Source: Chrysomallon squamiferum
Lineage: Eukaryota > Mollusca > Gastropoda > Neomphalida > Peltospiridae
Direction of reading: 5' to 3'
Assembly (NCBI GenBank): GCA_012295275.1
Contig: CM022677.1
Coordinates: 9,860,804 to 9,924,803 of the forward strand
DNA: 64,000 nucleotides
Numbering within the stretch: the stretch's first letter is position 1; the number at the start of each line of letters is the position of its first letter. The notes under the pieces were generated by a model. That model worked only from the letters and a program-made list of their open reading frames with translations. It ran no database searches and was not told the origin of the DNA. This document shows positions 23,199 to 37,239 of this stretch, piece after piece. The position numbers and the translations under genes were made by a program.

Positions 23199-25611
23199 AA
23201 AAGTCAAAAAAAGACGAAATTTATCAAATCATTTAATAAGTTTGTTTATCCACTAAATAATTCAGTTGGTTTCAGTAAACTTATAAATGAGTTGGTGAAT
23301 TATAACTAGCCCCCCCAAAACCAAGATATGTTAGTTAATTTATAATATTTTTTAAAGCATAATTCTATGTTAAATAGAGGAAGCAGTTTAAAGAATAAAT
23401 TTTAAAACACACCTACATACAGAATGATTTCTGTAGATAATTTTATTAACAATTGTGATATTTAATAATCAGTAAGTTTTATCTGCGGAAGAAAGGTAGT
23501 TAAAAAAATAATAATAAAAAACAATATATATATAGTTATATATAAATAAAATGAAATGTTATGAAATGTATGTGTGTGTACACACACACACAAATTCATT
23601 ATTTCTAAGGAGAGTTACAACCCTTGTGATACCAAATACGTTTTCCTGAAAGAGTTGCTTATCAGAGAAAAGAGAATAGTTTTCACATATGACTAGTACT
23701 TACGGTTGATAGGCCAATGTTATTACATCAGGTGGGTATCTGAAACACTGGAGAAGGTAAAATGATATATATCCAGGTAGCCCTGATAATAAATAAATAA
23801 AGAAATAAAATTAAATTAGCACTATATTAAATTATTAATATTTATAAAATTATAACAAAATTTCTAAGATTTAAAAATCACATTGGCCTCAAATCACAAA
23901 AAACTAATAAAGTATTAGAGCTAAATAAATAGATTTGGTAAGATATTTAAAATACTTTGTCTTTTGCACATATTTAAATGTTTCAACCTGACAAAAGGTA
24001 TTAACCAGTTTAAGATCAGATTGCACAGATGGATTACAGAGTGATGAACAGCAGACTGGGATTGACTCTGGTGTCAGCTGACTAACAAGAAACCACTGAA
24101 AGCAACCCAAGTAGCACCAAGGACAACTGAATTCAAACTTTAGGCACAAAACTGTTCCCAGACATTCAAGAAATGATTATAGCACCAACAGTGTGAGGAA
24201 TGATAGAAGAATCCAGTTTCTAGGTCATGAAAGACTGTTTACTAGAAAAGAAAGGTAGAGAAATCCAACATCAAAACAGAATTATCAAATGAACAGAGAA
24301 TTTTTGTACTGCATTTAGATTGCTAGTTGTAGGAGAAAATTCCAAATGCAGTTATAGCTTCATCAAGGGAAATAAGAAAGATCTTTCTACAAACGGGACA
24401 CAAGATTTCTGTATACCAAACATCTGAAAGACATCTACAAAACAACTGACTTAACCCAAGAAAGCAACAAAATCCTACTAAAAATATGTTATGACAACTG
24501 GGAATTTAGAATAAATTACTACTGGTATCAACCAAAATTAGTTTACCAAAAAAAAAGAAACAAAAAAAGAACAATATATATATATATATAATCAAAGAAT
24601 AATATAATTATTTATTATTATTGTCATTTTTGAGTTTGTTTATGAAATGATGAAGAAAAAGAGATTTGAGAATTTTTATAAAATCTTTAAAAAAAATTTC
24701 AGAAGATTTCTCAGACATTACTGGAAAACAAAGAGCAGAAGATTGACACTTTGTGAAAAATAAAAAAGTGAAAAAAACAATCCACATTAGGACACCATAA
24801 TTCGCAAGTTACAATCAAAGATACCTTACAGATGAACTCTGGGACCATAACCCTATCATTAAATAAGGCACATATGATCATGGGGTCAGCAATAATAAAA
24901 TAAAGAGATAAATAAAAATATACGGTTCTAAAAGAGGACTTAACAGTAAGGTGAAATAAATTTCATTCAGCTAGTAGAAGGTGACAAGATAAGCTTCAGC
25001 ATTAACTTGTTCCATTTCTGCAGTGTTTGAAATGAGAACAGACTGATGATGTGTTTACTGAACGTACAAATCATCATAAACAGGGAGAAGAAACAAAAAC
25101 AATAAAAACTCAGGAATCTTATAAACTATTTATTCATCTCTTAATTTATCAGGAGAATTGACTCTTGAAGCATTTATTGAACGTATGAATCATCAATATT
25201 GTGAACTGTTAGTTTGGAAGATTATACAAGTGTGAAAGAAAAAAACCTGAAGTTACAAGAATTTTATACAGAAATTCACCAAACAATTGTAAGAAACTTA
25301 ATAATAGAGAGGTTATAGATGCATGTCTAAGCAAACTGTTCAGGCAGTGAGGTATTGAACTGAATGCTACAGGACACTCAATGAATGAACTATACAGTAT
25401 TCATGTACTTAAGTGAAACATAGCTTATAAGAAAAAGAAATAACAAACAATAATAATACAAATAAATAAAGTTCATAATTTCTGATATCCAGTAATAGTA
25501 ATGTGCAAAATTTGTGTAAATGGAGCAAATTTCACAATAAGAATTTTGTTTAAAAAATTGTGATTACCTTTTTATTATATATATTCTTATTATTCTTCCA
25601 GTCTGACAAAA

Positions 25612-25673
<62 letters not shown>
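25612..25673 (+). repeat. TAA microsatellite
   Basis: About 60 bases of TAA triplets. Confidence 0.95.
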
Positions 25674-25676
<3 letters not shown>

Positions 25677-26889
25677 TATAATAAAATAAATAAATGTAAA
25701 AGGAAATTAAAAAAGTCCAAATATATAAATTTTAAATAGTTTTCTTAAAGACCCGTTTTTTTCTTCTTTGTTTTTCCCAGTAATCTGTTAATTATTATTA
25801 TTATAATTATGACTGGCTGACCAGGAGTCAGAGGATAATGAAGCAGAGAGGAAGAGAATGTTCTAGGAAATTATGACATTTGTACAGATGGACTGGACAT
25901 ACATGTAGAAATACAGATTCTCAGGCTGAATACAAGGGACTATCATTTATGAAATGAATTTGTGATGGCTGGTTACAGTGGAGTCAGTCTGTTTATCAAC
26001 AGGGTTTTTAGAGGCTTGGTCAGCTAAATATCAATCAGCAAAACATAATGAAGTTACGCATATATAAATAAAAACATATTCTATTAGCCATTTTTGTCTA
26101 AAAACATATTTCCCAAACAAAAGACCTGCTAGAAATTAATAAATGTTATACATGATCACCATCAAGTAAATAATTTCTCAGTTAAACCTGAAAAAAGACA
26201 TTGAACAATGTTAGGAATGGAATGCATTGTCCTGTTTCTTCTCAATAGAAGGAAAAAGCAAATACAGTTTCACAAAAACAAATGAAACAATTTATGAAAT
26301 TTACGAAAATGAAAAGCGACCAGATCTTGCATAAAATATCTGACAGCTGACATTGCTTAAAGAACAGGAAATCAGAAATTGAGATTTTCTTCAGTTGTGA
26401 AGCATGACATTCTTGTTTCAGTGGTACTATTTGCAACTATTGTCATGAAAAAGGTTACACTGATAAAGCCTATCAACAACTCTCAACTCTTCAGTGATGT
26501 GGTAGTGCAGGTGGTTACAGTGATGGAATGCACTGTCATGTAAGTAAAGATCACTTTGGTTGTTAAAATATCACAGGATCTAAAAATTCTCAGATGAGTG
26601 AGTTACACTATGAGAAAATAGTCTCTGAACATGAACCACCTCAACTTATGCAATTATGTGAAATTACATGAAACTGATGAAAATATATACTTCATATAAT
26701 GCAGATGAACAAATTAGGGTTTCCAGTGTCAAAGACATAATGAGTTAATGATATATCAGGGACAAAAGTTGGATCACTTGGAATTATATAAGGTTAAGAA
26801 GAAAATCTACTGAGGACAGACATACTTTAAAGTATTTTAGGGATTTAAATGAGATTTTCATGTGGAAAAAAATATAAGCTATATACCTA

Positions 26890-26985
26890 TTTCAAATCCT
26901 GGAAAAATACTTTGACATTTTTACAGAGTACTGGGATAAATTAAAGGGATATGAAAAAACACCTGAGCTGGCCAAAATCATGTAA
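26890..26985 (+). pseudogene. Short coding-like fragment, unknown family
   Basis: One + strand frame runs 31 codons to a TAA and reads like a helical soluble protein (YFDIFTEYWDKLKGYEK). The flanks are interrupted by stops in every frame. It may be a remnant of a dead gene or mobile element, or chance. I do not recognise the family. Confidence 0.25.
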
Positions 26986-28482
26986 AAGTGGAATTCAAAC
27001 TAGATTAGACTAATGAAAGAAGGAATCAATGCATCAGTGTGTCTGGGAAAGTACAGCTCTACCCATGTTGAGAGATCTCGGAGTCTGGAGAGTCATCTTA
27101 TATCAAGTTTCTAACCAAACACCAGACTGAAATCTCTAAGCACACTACTGCAACAGATCTCAGAAGTGCATATCTTTAACATGATGAAATGTCAAATCAG
27201 TTATGATATATTTTGCTAGACACTGACATGGGCTAACTGCTTTCTCAGAAGAGACAGACTAAATACAATAAGTGTAAAAGATACCAGTCTATTATATACA
27301 TACACATTTTTTATGGAGATGAACTCATGGCATCCAACAATTTAAACTTTTATTTTTCTGTCATGTAATATATAATATATATTAAATAAATACTAAATAT
27401 AATTTTGGATAACAATTGTATTATCAGTTTGTAATTTTAACATAATGACTAAATTATAAGTAATGGATGATATCTATATTGTAAATCTTGAAATAGTTTC
27501 ATTTAGTGAATTTAGCTAAAGTCAGTGATTGCCCTGTCATGTGGTGATAAAAGTGTTTTCTTTTTGTGATGATAAACCTTTTCTTAATTTCACATGATGT
27601 TAGTTTTATGCAAACTCCTTCTGATAAAGTCACACTCATACAGTCTGTTTCAGTCACCCATAAAAGTCAGCATTAAGAATCATAGACTGATGGCATCATT
27701 TTTATCTTCAAACTCTCATTTCACCTTCTCTCTTTGCACATTCAGATGTTGCCAAATTGGTTACTTCTTCAGTAAACATATCTGTTCTTCTCCTTTCCTA
27801 TCAGCTGTCAATTCCAAGGTATTTTCATTATAACTGCCATCAGTCTAGCTCCTGATAACATTGATATTTCTTGTATGAAGTATCGCAGTCCTCGGCAGGT
27901 TTGCATCTTTCAAATCCAGTGGCACCAGAGTAAATATCATTTTGCAGATAACTGAAGAAATTTATTTTTTAAAATATAGTTTATTATCAATCAGCATAAA
28001 ACCAGTGGGCAGCCTGTACAAAAGAAAAAACACAATATTTAAAAAAAAAAAAGTATGAATTTTAATTATTCTTTATAACTGTACAATGTATTTGTTTTGG
28101 TTCTATCTTTTCTCTCACTCTGTCACAAACACAGATGATGAGTCTTGTCTGTTTTTCTCTCTCTATCTCTCTCTCTCACACACACGCACACACACTCTAA
28201 AACAAGTTCATTTGTTTACAAGTATTTATTATTGCGAAAGTAATATAAGTCAACTAGCTATGTCATTTACATAAGAAATTTTATAATAATTCTTGTTCAG
28301 ATTAAGACAAATAAACTAGTTGTGTGGGTGCATTTTTCAAAAATATGTACTTTGAAGCATGAGTGCTTCACATTATTAGGTTTTATCTAATAATGGTAAT
28401 ATTCCAAATTTACCATTTCTTCTACCATCATCATTATTATTTTTATTATCATTACTATGTGTCAGAGTGTTTGTTTATATGA

Positions 28483-28520
<38 letters not shown>
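28483..28520 (+). repeat. TAA microsatellite
   Basis: About 36 bases of TAA triplets. Confidence 0.9.
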
Positions 28521-28522
<2 letters not shown>

Positions 28523-29083
28523 GATATTCTGAATGTCTTTTAAACTTGTAATATGTAAAACAGATGTATTCAAATGTAGAAGAATTACTAATAGAAAAAT
28601 ATGATTTTTTTGTTTGATTTATTAATATCAGTTCTAAAATTTCAAGATTAATGTAAACTACCATTAGGAAATTAAATATAAATCTCTGCACCATAATTTT
28701 ATTGTCCTTTATGCTTTTTAATATAGTTATTATTTTACACAACAATATTTGTTTACAAACCCCGAGTACACGTTCTGTTGGCATTTGGCACGTGTATTTC
28801 TCTTCTTTTTCTTTTCTTCATTCCCCCCCCAAAAAAAATTATGCTTTATTACATACAGGATTCAGCACTGATTTTTCAACTGATATGGAAGTTAATAAAT
28901 CTGAAATAAAATAAAAATATTTGTCATTTAAGCTTATTAAAATAAACAGTTGTTGCGTTCATGTTTTGCACTTTTCTTTTGGGGCGGCATCGTTTTTTTT
29001 TTTTTTTGTGTTTTTTTTAAATATCATTAACTTATTTATCAATTATTAATTCCTATAATTTCAGGACTGAATATTATGTATTA

Positions 29084-29091
29084 ATTAATTA

Positions 29092-29131
<40 letters not shown>
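29084..29131 (+). repeat. TTA microsatellite
   Basis: TTAA then TTA triplets, about 45 bases. Confidence 0.9.
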
Positions 29132-29133
<2 letters not shown>

Positions 29134-30209
29134 TTGAAAGCAAGATATAATTGTCATTTTGCACACTTTTCAAGATAATTCGTTTTAATCTATGGACTTT
29201 ATTTCAAGATGGTTATTTTTTTCTTTATTCCTTTTTAATTATTATTTAAAAAGATACACTTTTACAAAATGTTCAGATAACACATGGAGTACATGTCAAT
29301 TTTTTAACATTAACACTACATTTGTATTTTCTTATATATAAGAATAATCCTCAATCGACTGACCTAATTTCAGCTAATAATCATGTCTGTATTCGTTAGC
29401 GAGAGCAACAAAATTTCAAAAAGCAAATACATAAATAAATAAACATAAAAATAAAAATAAAAAATAAAAAATAAAAATTGTTTTATAATAAATGAACGTA
29501 GATGTCGTAATCTTTCTGTGGCATTGAAAAGTAAGTTAGGGAACGTTAACTAGGTGAATTACGAAGAGCTGAAATCTCATATTAAATCCCTCTATAGACC
29601 TCCTATCACGAATAAGTCAGTAAAAGACTGGACACAGTAGGCTGAATCGTCATACGCATAACATGTATAGCTGGCATCCTGTTCTGTGTATCTTGTTATC
29701 AGCAGACTTGCATTTACGTTTAAAACTACCAAATATAATACTTACACCCGAACATTTTTTTTTTCATGTTTATTTATTTATTTATTTATTTATTTTGTAT
29801 GTGTAAAATTGTCTCTATTAGTATATGGTTCAAGTAAGTGAACATTTGTAACTCAAGTGATACAAATCAGATTCTGTACTGATAACAAATGTTTTTGTAG
29901 ATACGCTAAATATGTAAAATACTGATTCGAACAGTTTTACTTGTCAGCCTATTTAAATGATGACAACAAAACAGTTTCATATTTAATTAATATAGTTCGA
30001 TTGAAAATTTACGGGGTGCATAAATTTTCATTTTATTCATTGCCAAATGAGTTCTCAGAATGGAAAAGTTATTATTACACTGAAAATAAGTTTGCATATC
30101 GGTAGACTTACGCCTACTCCTAATATTTGTTTGTTTTCGTTTAAAATTCTAGCAGTTATCTCTATCTCTCTTTCTCCAACTTTATTTGGCAAAGATTAAT
30201 TAACAATGA

Positions 30210-30211
<2 letters not shown>

Positions 30212-30269
<58 letters not shown>
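30212..30269 (+). repeat. CT microsatellite
   Basis: About 58 bases of CT, followed by imperfect CT and CA-rich sequence to about 30330. Confidence 0.95.
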
Positions 30270-30272
<3 letters not shown>

Positions 30273-31185
30273 CCGCTTCTCTCTCTCTCTTATTCTCTGA
30301 CGCACACACACTTATACACACACACACATTCACAGAAAGCATATCTCTCACAAACAAGCATGAGTCACACATTCATAAGTCTCTTTCTCTTCCTAAACAG
30401 ATATAACCTCTGCAAACTGGGATAAACCTTTGTTGCTAGATCACCTATAAACTGTTATAAGATCATTTACGTTTACTTAAATCTGGATTTGCCAATATGG
30501 TCGGTACCAAACCGGTTGATATTCTGAGTGGCTCGATAAACAAGAAAGGGTCAATAGTTGTGTGGTGGTAGATAAACTAGGATTTAACTTAAGTGACTGA
30601 TATTTTTCTTTTTATTTATTTATTATTATTATTATTCTGATTTGTTTATTTTATTATTATTGTTTTAACTGCAAAAATTCAATAGCAAAAAACTCACAAA
30701 ACAAACAAAACAACAACAATAAAACAAAAAATAAAACCAAATAACATAATAATAATACGTGACTGGTGCTCAAAGATTAATTAATAATTCAATGTAGGCG
30801 GTAACCTAAATGGTTACCGGTAGTTACCAAGTTATTCACTAAAAATCGCCACTTGACAACCTTTGTATAATCCGACAGTTCCCGAAATTTAATAAAAACT
30901 GAACTGGTTCACAAAGATTAATTACAATTCATTTAGGCGTAATACTAACTATGCCTTTAGAAAACATTTTAATTTTCTGTTTTAAATTAAAAACACATAA
31001 TCTAAGGTAAATACGTTGTGAGAAAGCAAAATATAGATATAATTATGACGGAATACGCAAACAATAAAATAAACCAATAAAATACTTATAATTTCTTCAC
31101 AATATATTAAGAGTAACTGTTAAAAAAAAAAAAAAAAAAAAAAATTTAATTTTTAATTTAAAAATAGAAATAAAACAAATGGAAC

Positions 31186-31187
<2 letters not shown>

Positions 31188-31234
<47 letters not shown>
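31188..31234 (+). repeat. CA microsatellite
   Basis: About 47 bases of CA dinucleotides. Confidence 0.95.
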
Positions 31235-31236
<2 letters not shown>

Positions 31237-31474
31237 CGAGTTTGTTTTCAGTGGGATGATTCCATAACTTAAATATAGTCTAATTTGAAATGAGTAAACT
31301 TCAAAATCATGGTTGTTTTCTTCTTTTTCTTCTAAATATTTGCGAGTTTTTGTTGCAATATTTTTCTAGCAGTATTCAGCACTGATTTTTGCCATTATTT
31401 AGTATTATTATTACTTAATTATTATTATTATTCTTAGGTTTCATCTTAAAAATAACGCAAAGATAGTCTTTGAA

Positions 31475-32289
31475 ATGATTATAGCTGGAGAACTTCAAGG
31501 AGCTGTAAAAATATTTTCCAAGTCCTTGAAGGAAGCTGCGCAACAAACTGGAGGAAGAGAACAAAGCAGCTGTTCACAGAAAAAACCTGATTTCAAAAAC
31601 TTAGTTTAAGAGCTGAAAACTGCACTGACAAAACTAATTTCAGAAAAACGAAGGTCATACAAATAAAATATGAGAAATAGAAACCAGACTATTTTCATCC
31701 TGGATTAGTAAGGAAACAATATGTTAATACAAATGATTTTGATTATAAGAGAAATACTGGTTCATCTACAGAAAGTAATTACAAGAGAAAAGTTCAAATG
31801 AAAAATTGAACCAGAAGAAAAAGGTAAAACAGGCAAAAATAATTTAAATCACAACAGAGTCAGGAAGTTTTAGAATCACAGGATATTAAACAACCAAAAG
31901 CTTTGGAAATCTGATGGAACACATCCTGAGACAAATGAGACATTGTGTGTCACAAATACGAGTCTGAATGCTAATTCATTTCATTACATAGCAAACTACA
32001 GACAGACACGACCTTAATAAAAACTGTAAAACCACTGAAGACAGAGAAAGGGGATAAAACATATATAATTAAAAAAGAAACTGATGGATTCCGTTTTACT
32101 GGAGTCCTGAACTCAAAAGCATCATTCAAAACAAGCATCCAGTTTATCACAAAAAGATGAAAAACAATGATGAAAAGAATGCACCGACACATTTTAAATC
32201 TCCACAAACTGATTCTTCGAGCCCTCTCTTTGTCATCTGAAATCAGATCCACTGTGGAGTCTGCAAATGTGTCTCGGCTAGAAATGTGA
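31475..32289 (+). pseudogene. Decayed protein-coding remnant, unknown family
   Basis: Several + strand pieces look coding but sit in different frames. 31475-31609 has an ATG and 44 codons, rich in Lys, Ser and Gln. Then a piece with KPDYFHPGLVRKQYV near 31687, and 31913-32017 (34 codons with TNETLCVTNTSLNANSFHY). Last is 32017-32289, 91 codons with one internal TGA at 32158-32160, containing KTVKPLKTEKGDKTYIIKK. An acceptor-like TTCTTAG lies just before 31440. I do not recognise the protein. It could be a processed or decayed gene, or exons of a gene with sequencing errors. Confidence 0.35.
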
Positions 32290-33343
32290 AGAACAGAGCC
32301 CTGCAAGGGAATAAATAAGAGATTAGCTGAATCTGGACAACTGATTCTGCTAACAGGAAATAAGGAGTTCACCAGGAGGATAGGTGGTAGGAGGGATTTA
32401 GGATACCACCCTATTATTGATTTTATCTTTGATCAGGTAGTTTTGAAGCTTGCAACTTGCAACTTGATGATATAATTCCTGATAAACTTTTATGGTTACA
32501 TAACTGTGTTTTGTAATCCTGTTTCATTTGTGCCTAATGGCATGACATTTACAATGACATTTTGATCTAACAAATGTTACTTATAAACATTTTCAGATAA
32601 TGAAATGGTGTGTAAAGATAGCTCAGAAAAGAATATTTTGTTTATTGTATGTATTTTTTATTATTATTTTCCGTGAGCTCCAAAACTAACTTTCACATTG
32701 AAGTATACAAAATATATTGGTTTTTTGTTAATAACGTATAGTATTAACAATTATTTTAATTCTTTTTAAATCCTTTTAGAAAAATCTAATCTGATTATAA
32801 AATCTGGTATAAAATTATAAAAATATTTAAATACTTTACAGTTTGCTTAGTTTATCACAGGCCAAGAACTGAAGTGCACTACAGACAATACTAGTTCAGT
32901 TGCAGTTATTATTAATTATTAATTAATTAATTATCTTTTAACTGATAAGAACACTTTTGCATTGCAGAGTTAAATATTCACATTCATATATATTTGGTAT
33001 TGTTTTTCCTTTCTTTTTGAAGGATTGGGGACACATTAACATGAATGTCTGTCTGGCTGCCATCTGAAAAATGCATATAAATTAGATAACTCACAAATTG
33101 TGGCTATTATGGAAATTGGCCTTCAGTAGTCTGGAAGGTAAGAAATTTACTTTTATATTTTATCTAATTTTGTAGAACTTTTCAGTTGTAGTGTAATGAT
33201 CGTTTTTTTTAAGTTGTTAATATTATTCTTATTAATATATCGTTTTATCTTGTTAGAGAAGAATCTGTTAACTATTATGATTATTTCATCGTTGTAATTA
33301 TTATGATTATTTCACTGATGTAATTATTATTATTTTCTGACAG

Positions 33344-34431
33344 GTTATGCCCAAAGAGACCTGAAGTTTGTCTTTACAGTTCAACTGAAGCTGCCTACTG
33401 AAATAAACAGACCAGAGATACTATGATGAAAGCCTGCAAATCATGGAGGATGTGAGTTCCTTTATAGGAGTTGGGCTATTTCATTTTGAAATAATCATAG
33501 ATGAACTGACTTTTTTAAAACAGTCTCTCTCTATAATGATGAATCTCAATATGATCATACATTGTTTTAATTATATTTTTTTTGGAAATAATTTTATTTA
33601 TATGAAGAACTATGGAATCACATGTTAGGTTAAAAATAGCTACAATCTATATCAGATTGTATTAAAAATAGATTAGTTTTGAAGGAAAAAGTTTAAAGCA
33701 TTTTATGTTGATATTTAAAAATGAAATGATGTAATGTGAGTTCTGTTATTTGTTTTACAGATTTATTATGATTTATTATTAGTTTATTTCAGGTTGTACA
33801 TAAAGACTATACAGTGCATTTCCATTGTTTATGGGAAAGTATATCAAGTTCAAACATGGCTGAAGAAGTTTTCTGTGTGTTGAGTTAATACCAGGGACCA
33901 CCTTTGTAAGAACTAAACACATCCAGAATGCCACTCACAACATTCCATTTGATAGACACTTCTAGAAACTGTATTACTTCATGGGTAAAAATTATATTAT
34001 CCTGAAATTTTAAAAGTAAATAAAATGGTTTAGAATTTTAATATATTTTTTATGATATAAGAATTAAAAGAATTTACAAATTACTAATCAGAAAATAAAA
34101 AAGTGGAATTTTAAGTTTTACTTTGATATCATCACAACAAAAAACTAAATAAAAAAAAAAAAAAAAATCTATTTTAATAACAATTTTCGTAAATCTGTGT
34201 ATAATTTAACTTTTTTCTTTTTTTTTAAATTAATTTCAGACATAATTTCTTATCTGAAAATAATGAAACCAATACATAATAAGGAATCTTTCCCATCTCC
34301 AAAAATAAAATAAAACCTACATAATCGGATAGTATATCAGTGTTATGTTTTTGTTGCAGATTTCACAAGATGAGCTGGAAATGTTCCATCCTGGAATGGA
34401 AACTGCAATTGCATCAAAGTTGAAAAACATT

Positions 34432-34440
<9 letters not shown>
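33344..34440 (+). other. Run of exon-like segments (possible noncoding transcript)
   Basis: On the + strand, well-formed splice sites bracket short unique blocks. A donor (GTAAGA at 33138) is followed by an acceptor (TTTCTGACAG) and block 33344-33451 with donor GTGAGT. Next is acceptor TTATTTCAG and block 33793-33905 with donor GTAAGA. The last is acceptor TTTTGTTGCAG and a block from 34360 into a TG repeat. The frames do not join without stops, so a noncoding RNA or a decayed gene is more likely than a protein. Confidence 0.3.

Positions 34441-34474
<34 letters not shown>
34434..34474 (+). repeat. TG microsatellite
   Basis: About 40 bases of TG dinucleotides. Confidence 0.95.
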
Positions 34475-34477
<3 letters not shown>

Positions 34478-34653
34478 AAATTAAAACTAAAAATAAAATA
34501 AAATACAAATCCAGACAAAAGTGAGTGCTCAATCTCTGTAGTCATTTTGCGCAAGTAGGCTTTATAAGAATAAAATTGATTTGCAGCCTAAACGAATAGA
34601 CAAAACAAAACAAAAATGTTTTGAAAGATAGTTGAATAGTTAGTTAATAAAAA

Positions 34654-34655
<2 letters not shown>

Positions 34656-34705
<50 letters not shown>
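34656..34705 (+). repeat. TAA microsatellite
   Basis: About 50 bases of TAA triplets. Confidence 0.95.
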
Positions 34706-35363
34706 GAAATATTAAAAAAATAATGTATAATAATAGGATGTTTTATTTTTCAACTTATACTGAAGGGTTGTAACGTTATTTTTAACACACATCATACCAA
34801 AGTAAGATTTCCCTTTAAAAAATATGTATGTTTTTATGGGTTTTTTTACTGTTAATGATTACTTTGGTCTATCTTGTTTACTGTTCCATATCGTACGACG
34901 TATTTACATAAATCGAATAATCGTTATTTACACAAAAGAAAGATGTCGATACATTGGTAAAAGAAAAATCTAGCAATTTGACATTGTTAATCGATGAACA
35001 CTCAACAAACCAAATTAATATAATACCGTTATTAAACGGCTGGGTCTGCTAGGTTAAGTGTTTTTCCCAATTCATTCTAGTTTTTGTTATTTCAACTGCA
35101 GGAGCTCGAGCTGAAATAATAAGCTTCGGAAGTGCACGCGAATACATCATAACGTCGTCTGCCATTTAAAACTGTACTTTGTGATGACCAGCAGATCTAC
35201 GTCTAGTGCTTCCATGGAAAATAATCATAAAGTCCAGAGAAATGTAAAGAGAGTTACTTCTGTAGTGATTGGTGGTTTATAATTAATAAATTGTTAGATA
35301 ATGTAAACTTTCTATGAATTTCTATACATAATATAATTAACGACGAATTTTAGCCTTAGTTAC

Positions 35364-35364
<1 letters not shown>

Positions 35365-35419
<55 letters not shown>

Positions 35420-35457
35420 GATAATGATAATGATGATGATGATGATGATGATGATAA
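35365..35457 (+). repeat. TAA, GATAAT and GAT compound array
   Basis: TAA triplets change to GATAAT hexamers and then to GAT triplets. This is an orderly series suggesting stepwise mutation and spread of variants. Confidence 0.95.
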
Positions 35458-35784
35458 TTTTGAAATACATATGTGTCTGTGTGTGTGTGTGTATATATAC
35501 TGACCATCCCATTTTATTTTTATTGACATAAAATCTCTAATTACGTAACAAACCTGTTCTTTTAAGTTTATACCTCAAGTCAAAGCAAAAATAAATGTAT
35601 AGATCATTCAACCTGATTGCAGCACGCAGCATCACGTGAGTATGGCTATTCTGTCAGTGAGTCATAGCTGACGAATGATACTTTCACATTAGAATTAAAG
35701 TAAATACATTTAGGAAATTGTTACATAATAAGATCTGTCAAATCAGCATTTTTCTTCAAATGTCAGTCTGAAGTTAACTTTCTG

Positions 35785-35785
<1 letters not shown>

Positions 35786-35827
<42 letters not shown>
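35786..35827 (+). repeat. TTA microsatellite
   Basis: About 41 bases of TTA triplets. Confidence 0.95.
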
Positions 35828-35829
<2 letters not shown>

Positions 35830-36363
35830 AATAACTAGTAATTAAATATAACTAAATATAAATAAGCGTACCTACTTGTTGTTTAGATATCAGGCTTAAT
35901 CTGTGTTTAAATTAAATTATCGGCACATAGTCCGACGTGTGTAATCTTGAATTATTGATGAATGGTAAAGTGATGTACAAATTAACAAAATGATTGTAAC
36001 AATAACACAAAAATTAATTAATTAATTAAAAGCAAAATAAAATCAATAAATAATAAATTACCCCTAGTACAAAATAAATAAATTATTAATAAAAAGAAAA
36101 ATGACTCCCGCGACAAGAATCAAAGATCTTTCTACGAAAATAGTTATTTTAGTGTCATCGTAACCTCAGCTCATTTATCAGAAACAGTCTGCATGTTTGT
36201 GCTAATATTGTTATTATTATTATTGTTATTCTGTTATTATTGTGGTTGTTATTGTTATTGTTGTAATACTATTTGGTACTCGGTAATCGACCTAGGCGTC
36301 CACGCTATGGGGTATGCTTTATGCTTCACATTTTTCAAATAAAAATGAGAAAAAAATAAATCC

Positions 36364-36416
<53 letters not shown>
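36364..36416 (+). repeat. TAA microsatellite
   Basis: About 52 bases of TAA triplets. Confidence 0.95.
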
Positions 36417-36419
<3 letters not shown>

Positions 36420-36638
36420 GTCGAATAAAAGCCAAAACAAATAGGATTCAGATTATCAAATTGTGAAAAATAAGTGACAAAGGAAAAATTCAAAGATAGT
36501 CTGCAAACCCGAGAATAGTGTCAGCGGCCTTTTTATTATAATTTATTTATATATTTATCTAATTATTAATCTTTCTTCATTTCATTTCTTTCTTTCTTTC
36601 TTTTCTTTATATATATATATTTTATTTTTTATTTTTAC

Positions 36639-36680
<42 letters not shown>
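36639..36680 (+). repeat. TAA microsatellite
   Basis: About 40 bases of TAA triplets. Confidence 0.95.
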
Positions 36681-36683
<3 letters not shown>

Positions 36684-37239
36684 AACATCATTATTTTTAA
36701 TATGTCTACATCGAATAAAAAAAAAACTTCCAACCTCTATTAAAGTTTTAGAAATGTACAAAACCAAAAGACATAGTAAGAAACACTTTAGGCTTAATTT
36801 AGCTTTGAAGATTAGCAGAGCGCAACTCTGAATTAGATTTTCAATTTAATCTACTAATCTATTAACTCAAGTTTCTATTAAAGTAAACAGATAATGGATT
36901 AAGTAATGAACTGATTATAATCTAAATAGAATCACGGCCATCGTATTATTATGCAGTACAAATATTAACCGGTTGCTTATATTCACGTTCGGAATATCTT
37001 ATTCTGTTTTAACGAAAGTAAACGAGCGTTTCCGACACAGGCCACGAGCATCATACCGAAATGTGCCGAGAATTTCTTGAGTGGATAACCCAAGGGCAGG
37101 TCACTGCGTATTCAGCGAAGTATGTCTGTCTGGATTTGTGTTAGGTGGAAAATGTTATGACGGCATTTAATGAAATGTTGTAGTTTCCCGGGAGGTAGAG
37201 TGTGAGGACCGGAATGATAATTCATCGCCACTGTTTAGA

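Larger units (their letters stand above)
22450..37239. other. 15-kb region between C and the putative first exon of D
   Basis: I see no intact gene. Contents are AT-rich sequence, simple repeats (listed), a poly(A) run at about 23163-23193, and several + strand coding-like or exon-like pieces with stops (26890-26985, 31475-32289, 33344-34440). From about 24000 to 27350 the + strand is purine-rich and resembles decayed coding sequence, without a recognisable family. The last 300 bases, before 37240, are less AT-rich and probably include D's promoter and 5' UTR. Confidence 0.45.

Noticed and set aside
31971-32372. 133-codon minus-strand open frame
   Set aside because: The opposite strand is the more coding-like one; the minus frame has no recognisable domain and is probably its shadow.
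35184-35282. 32-codon ORF with a Ser/Thr-rich start
   Set aside because: Too short to support alone, and no splice partner in phase with a known exon was found.
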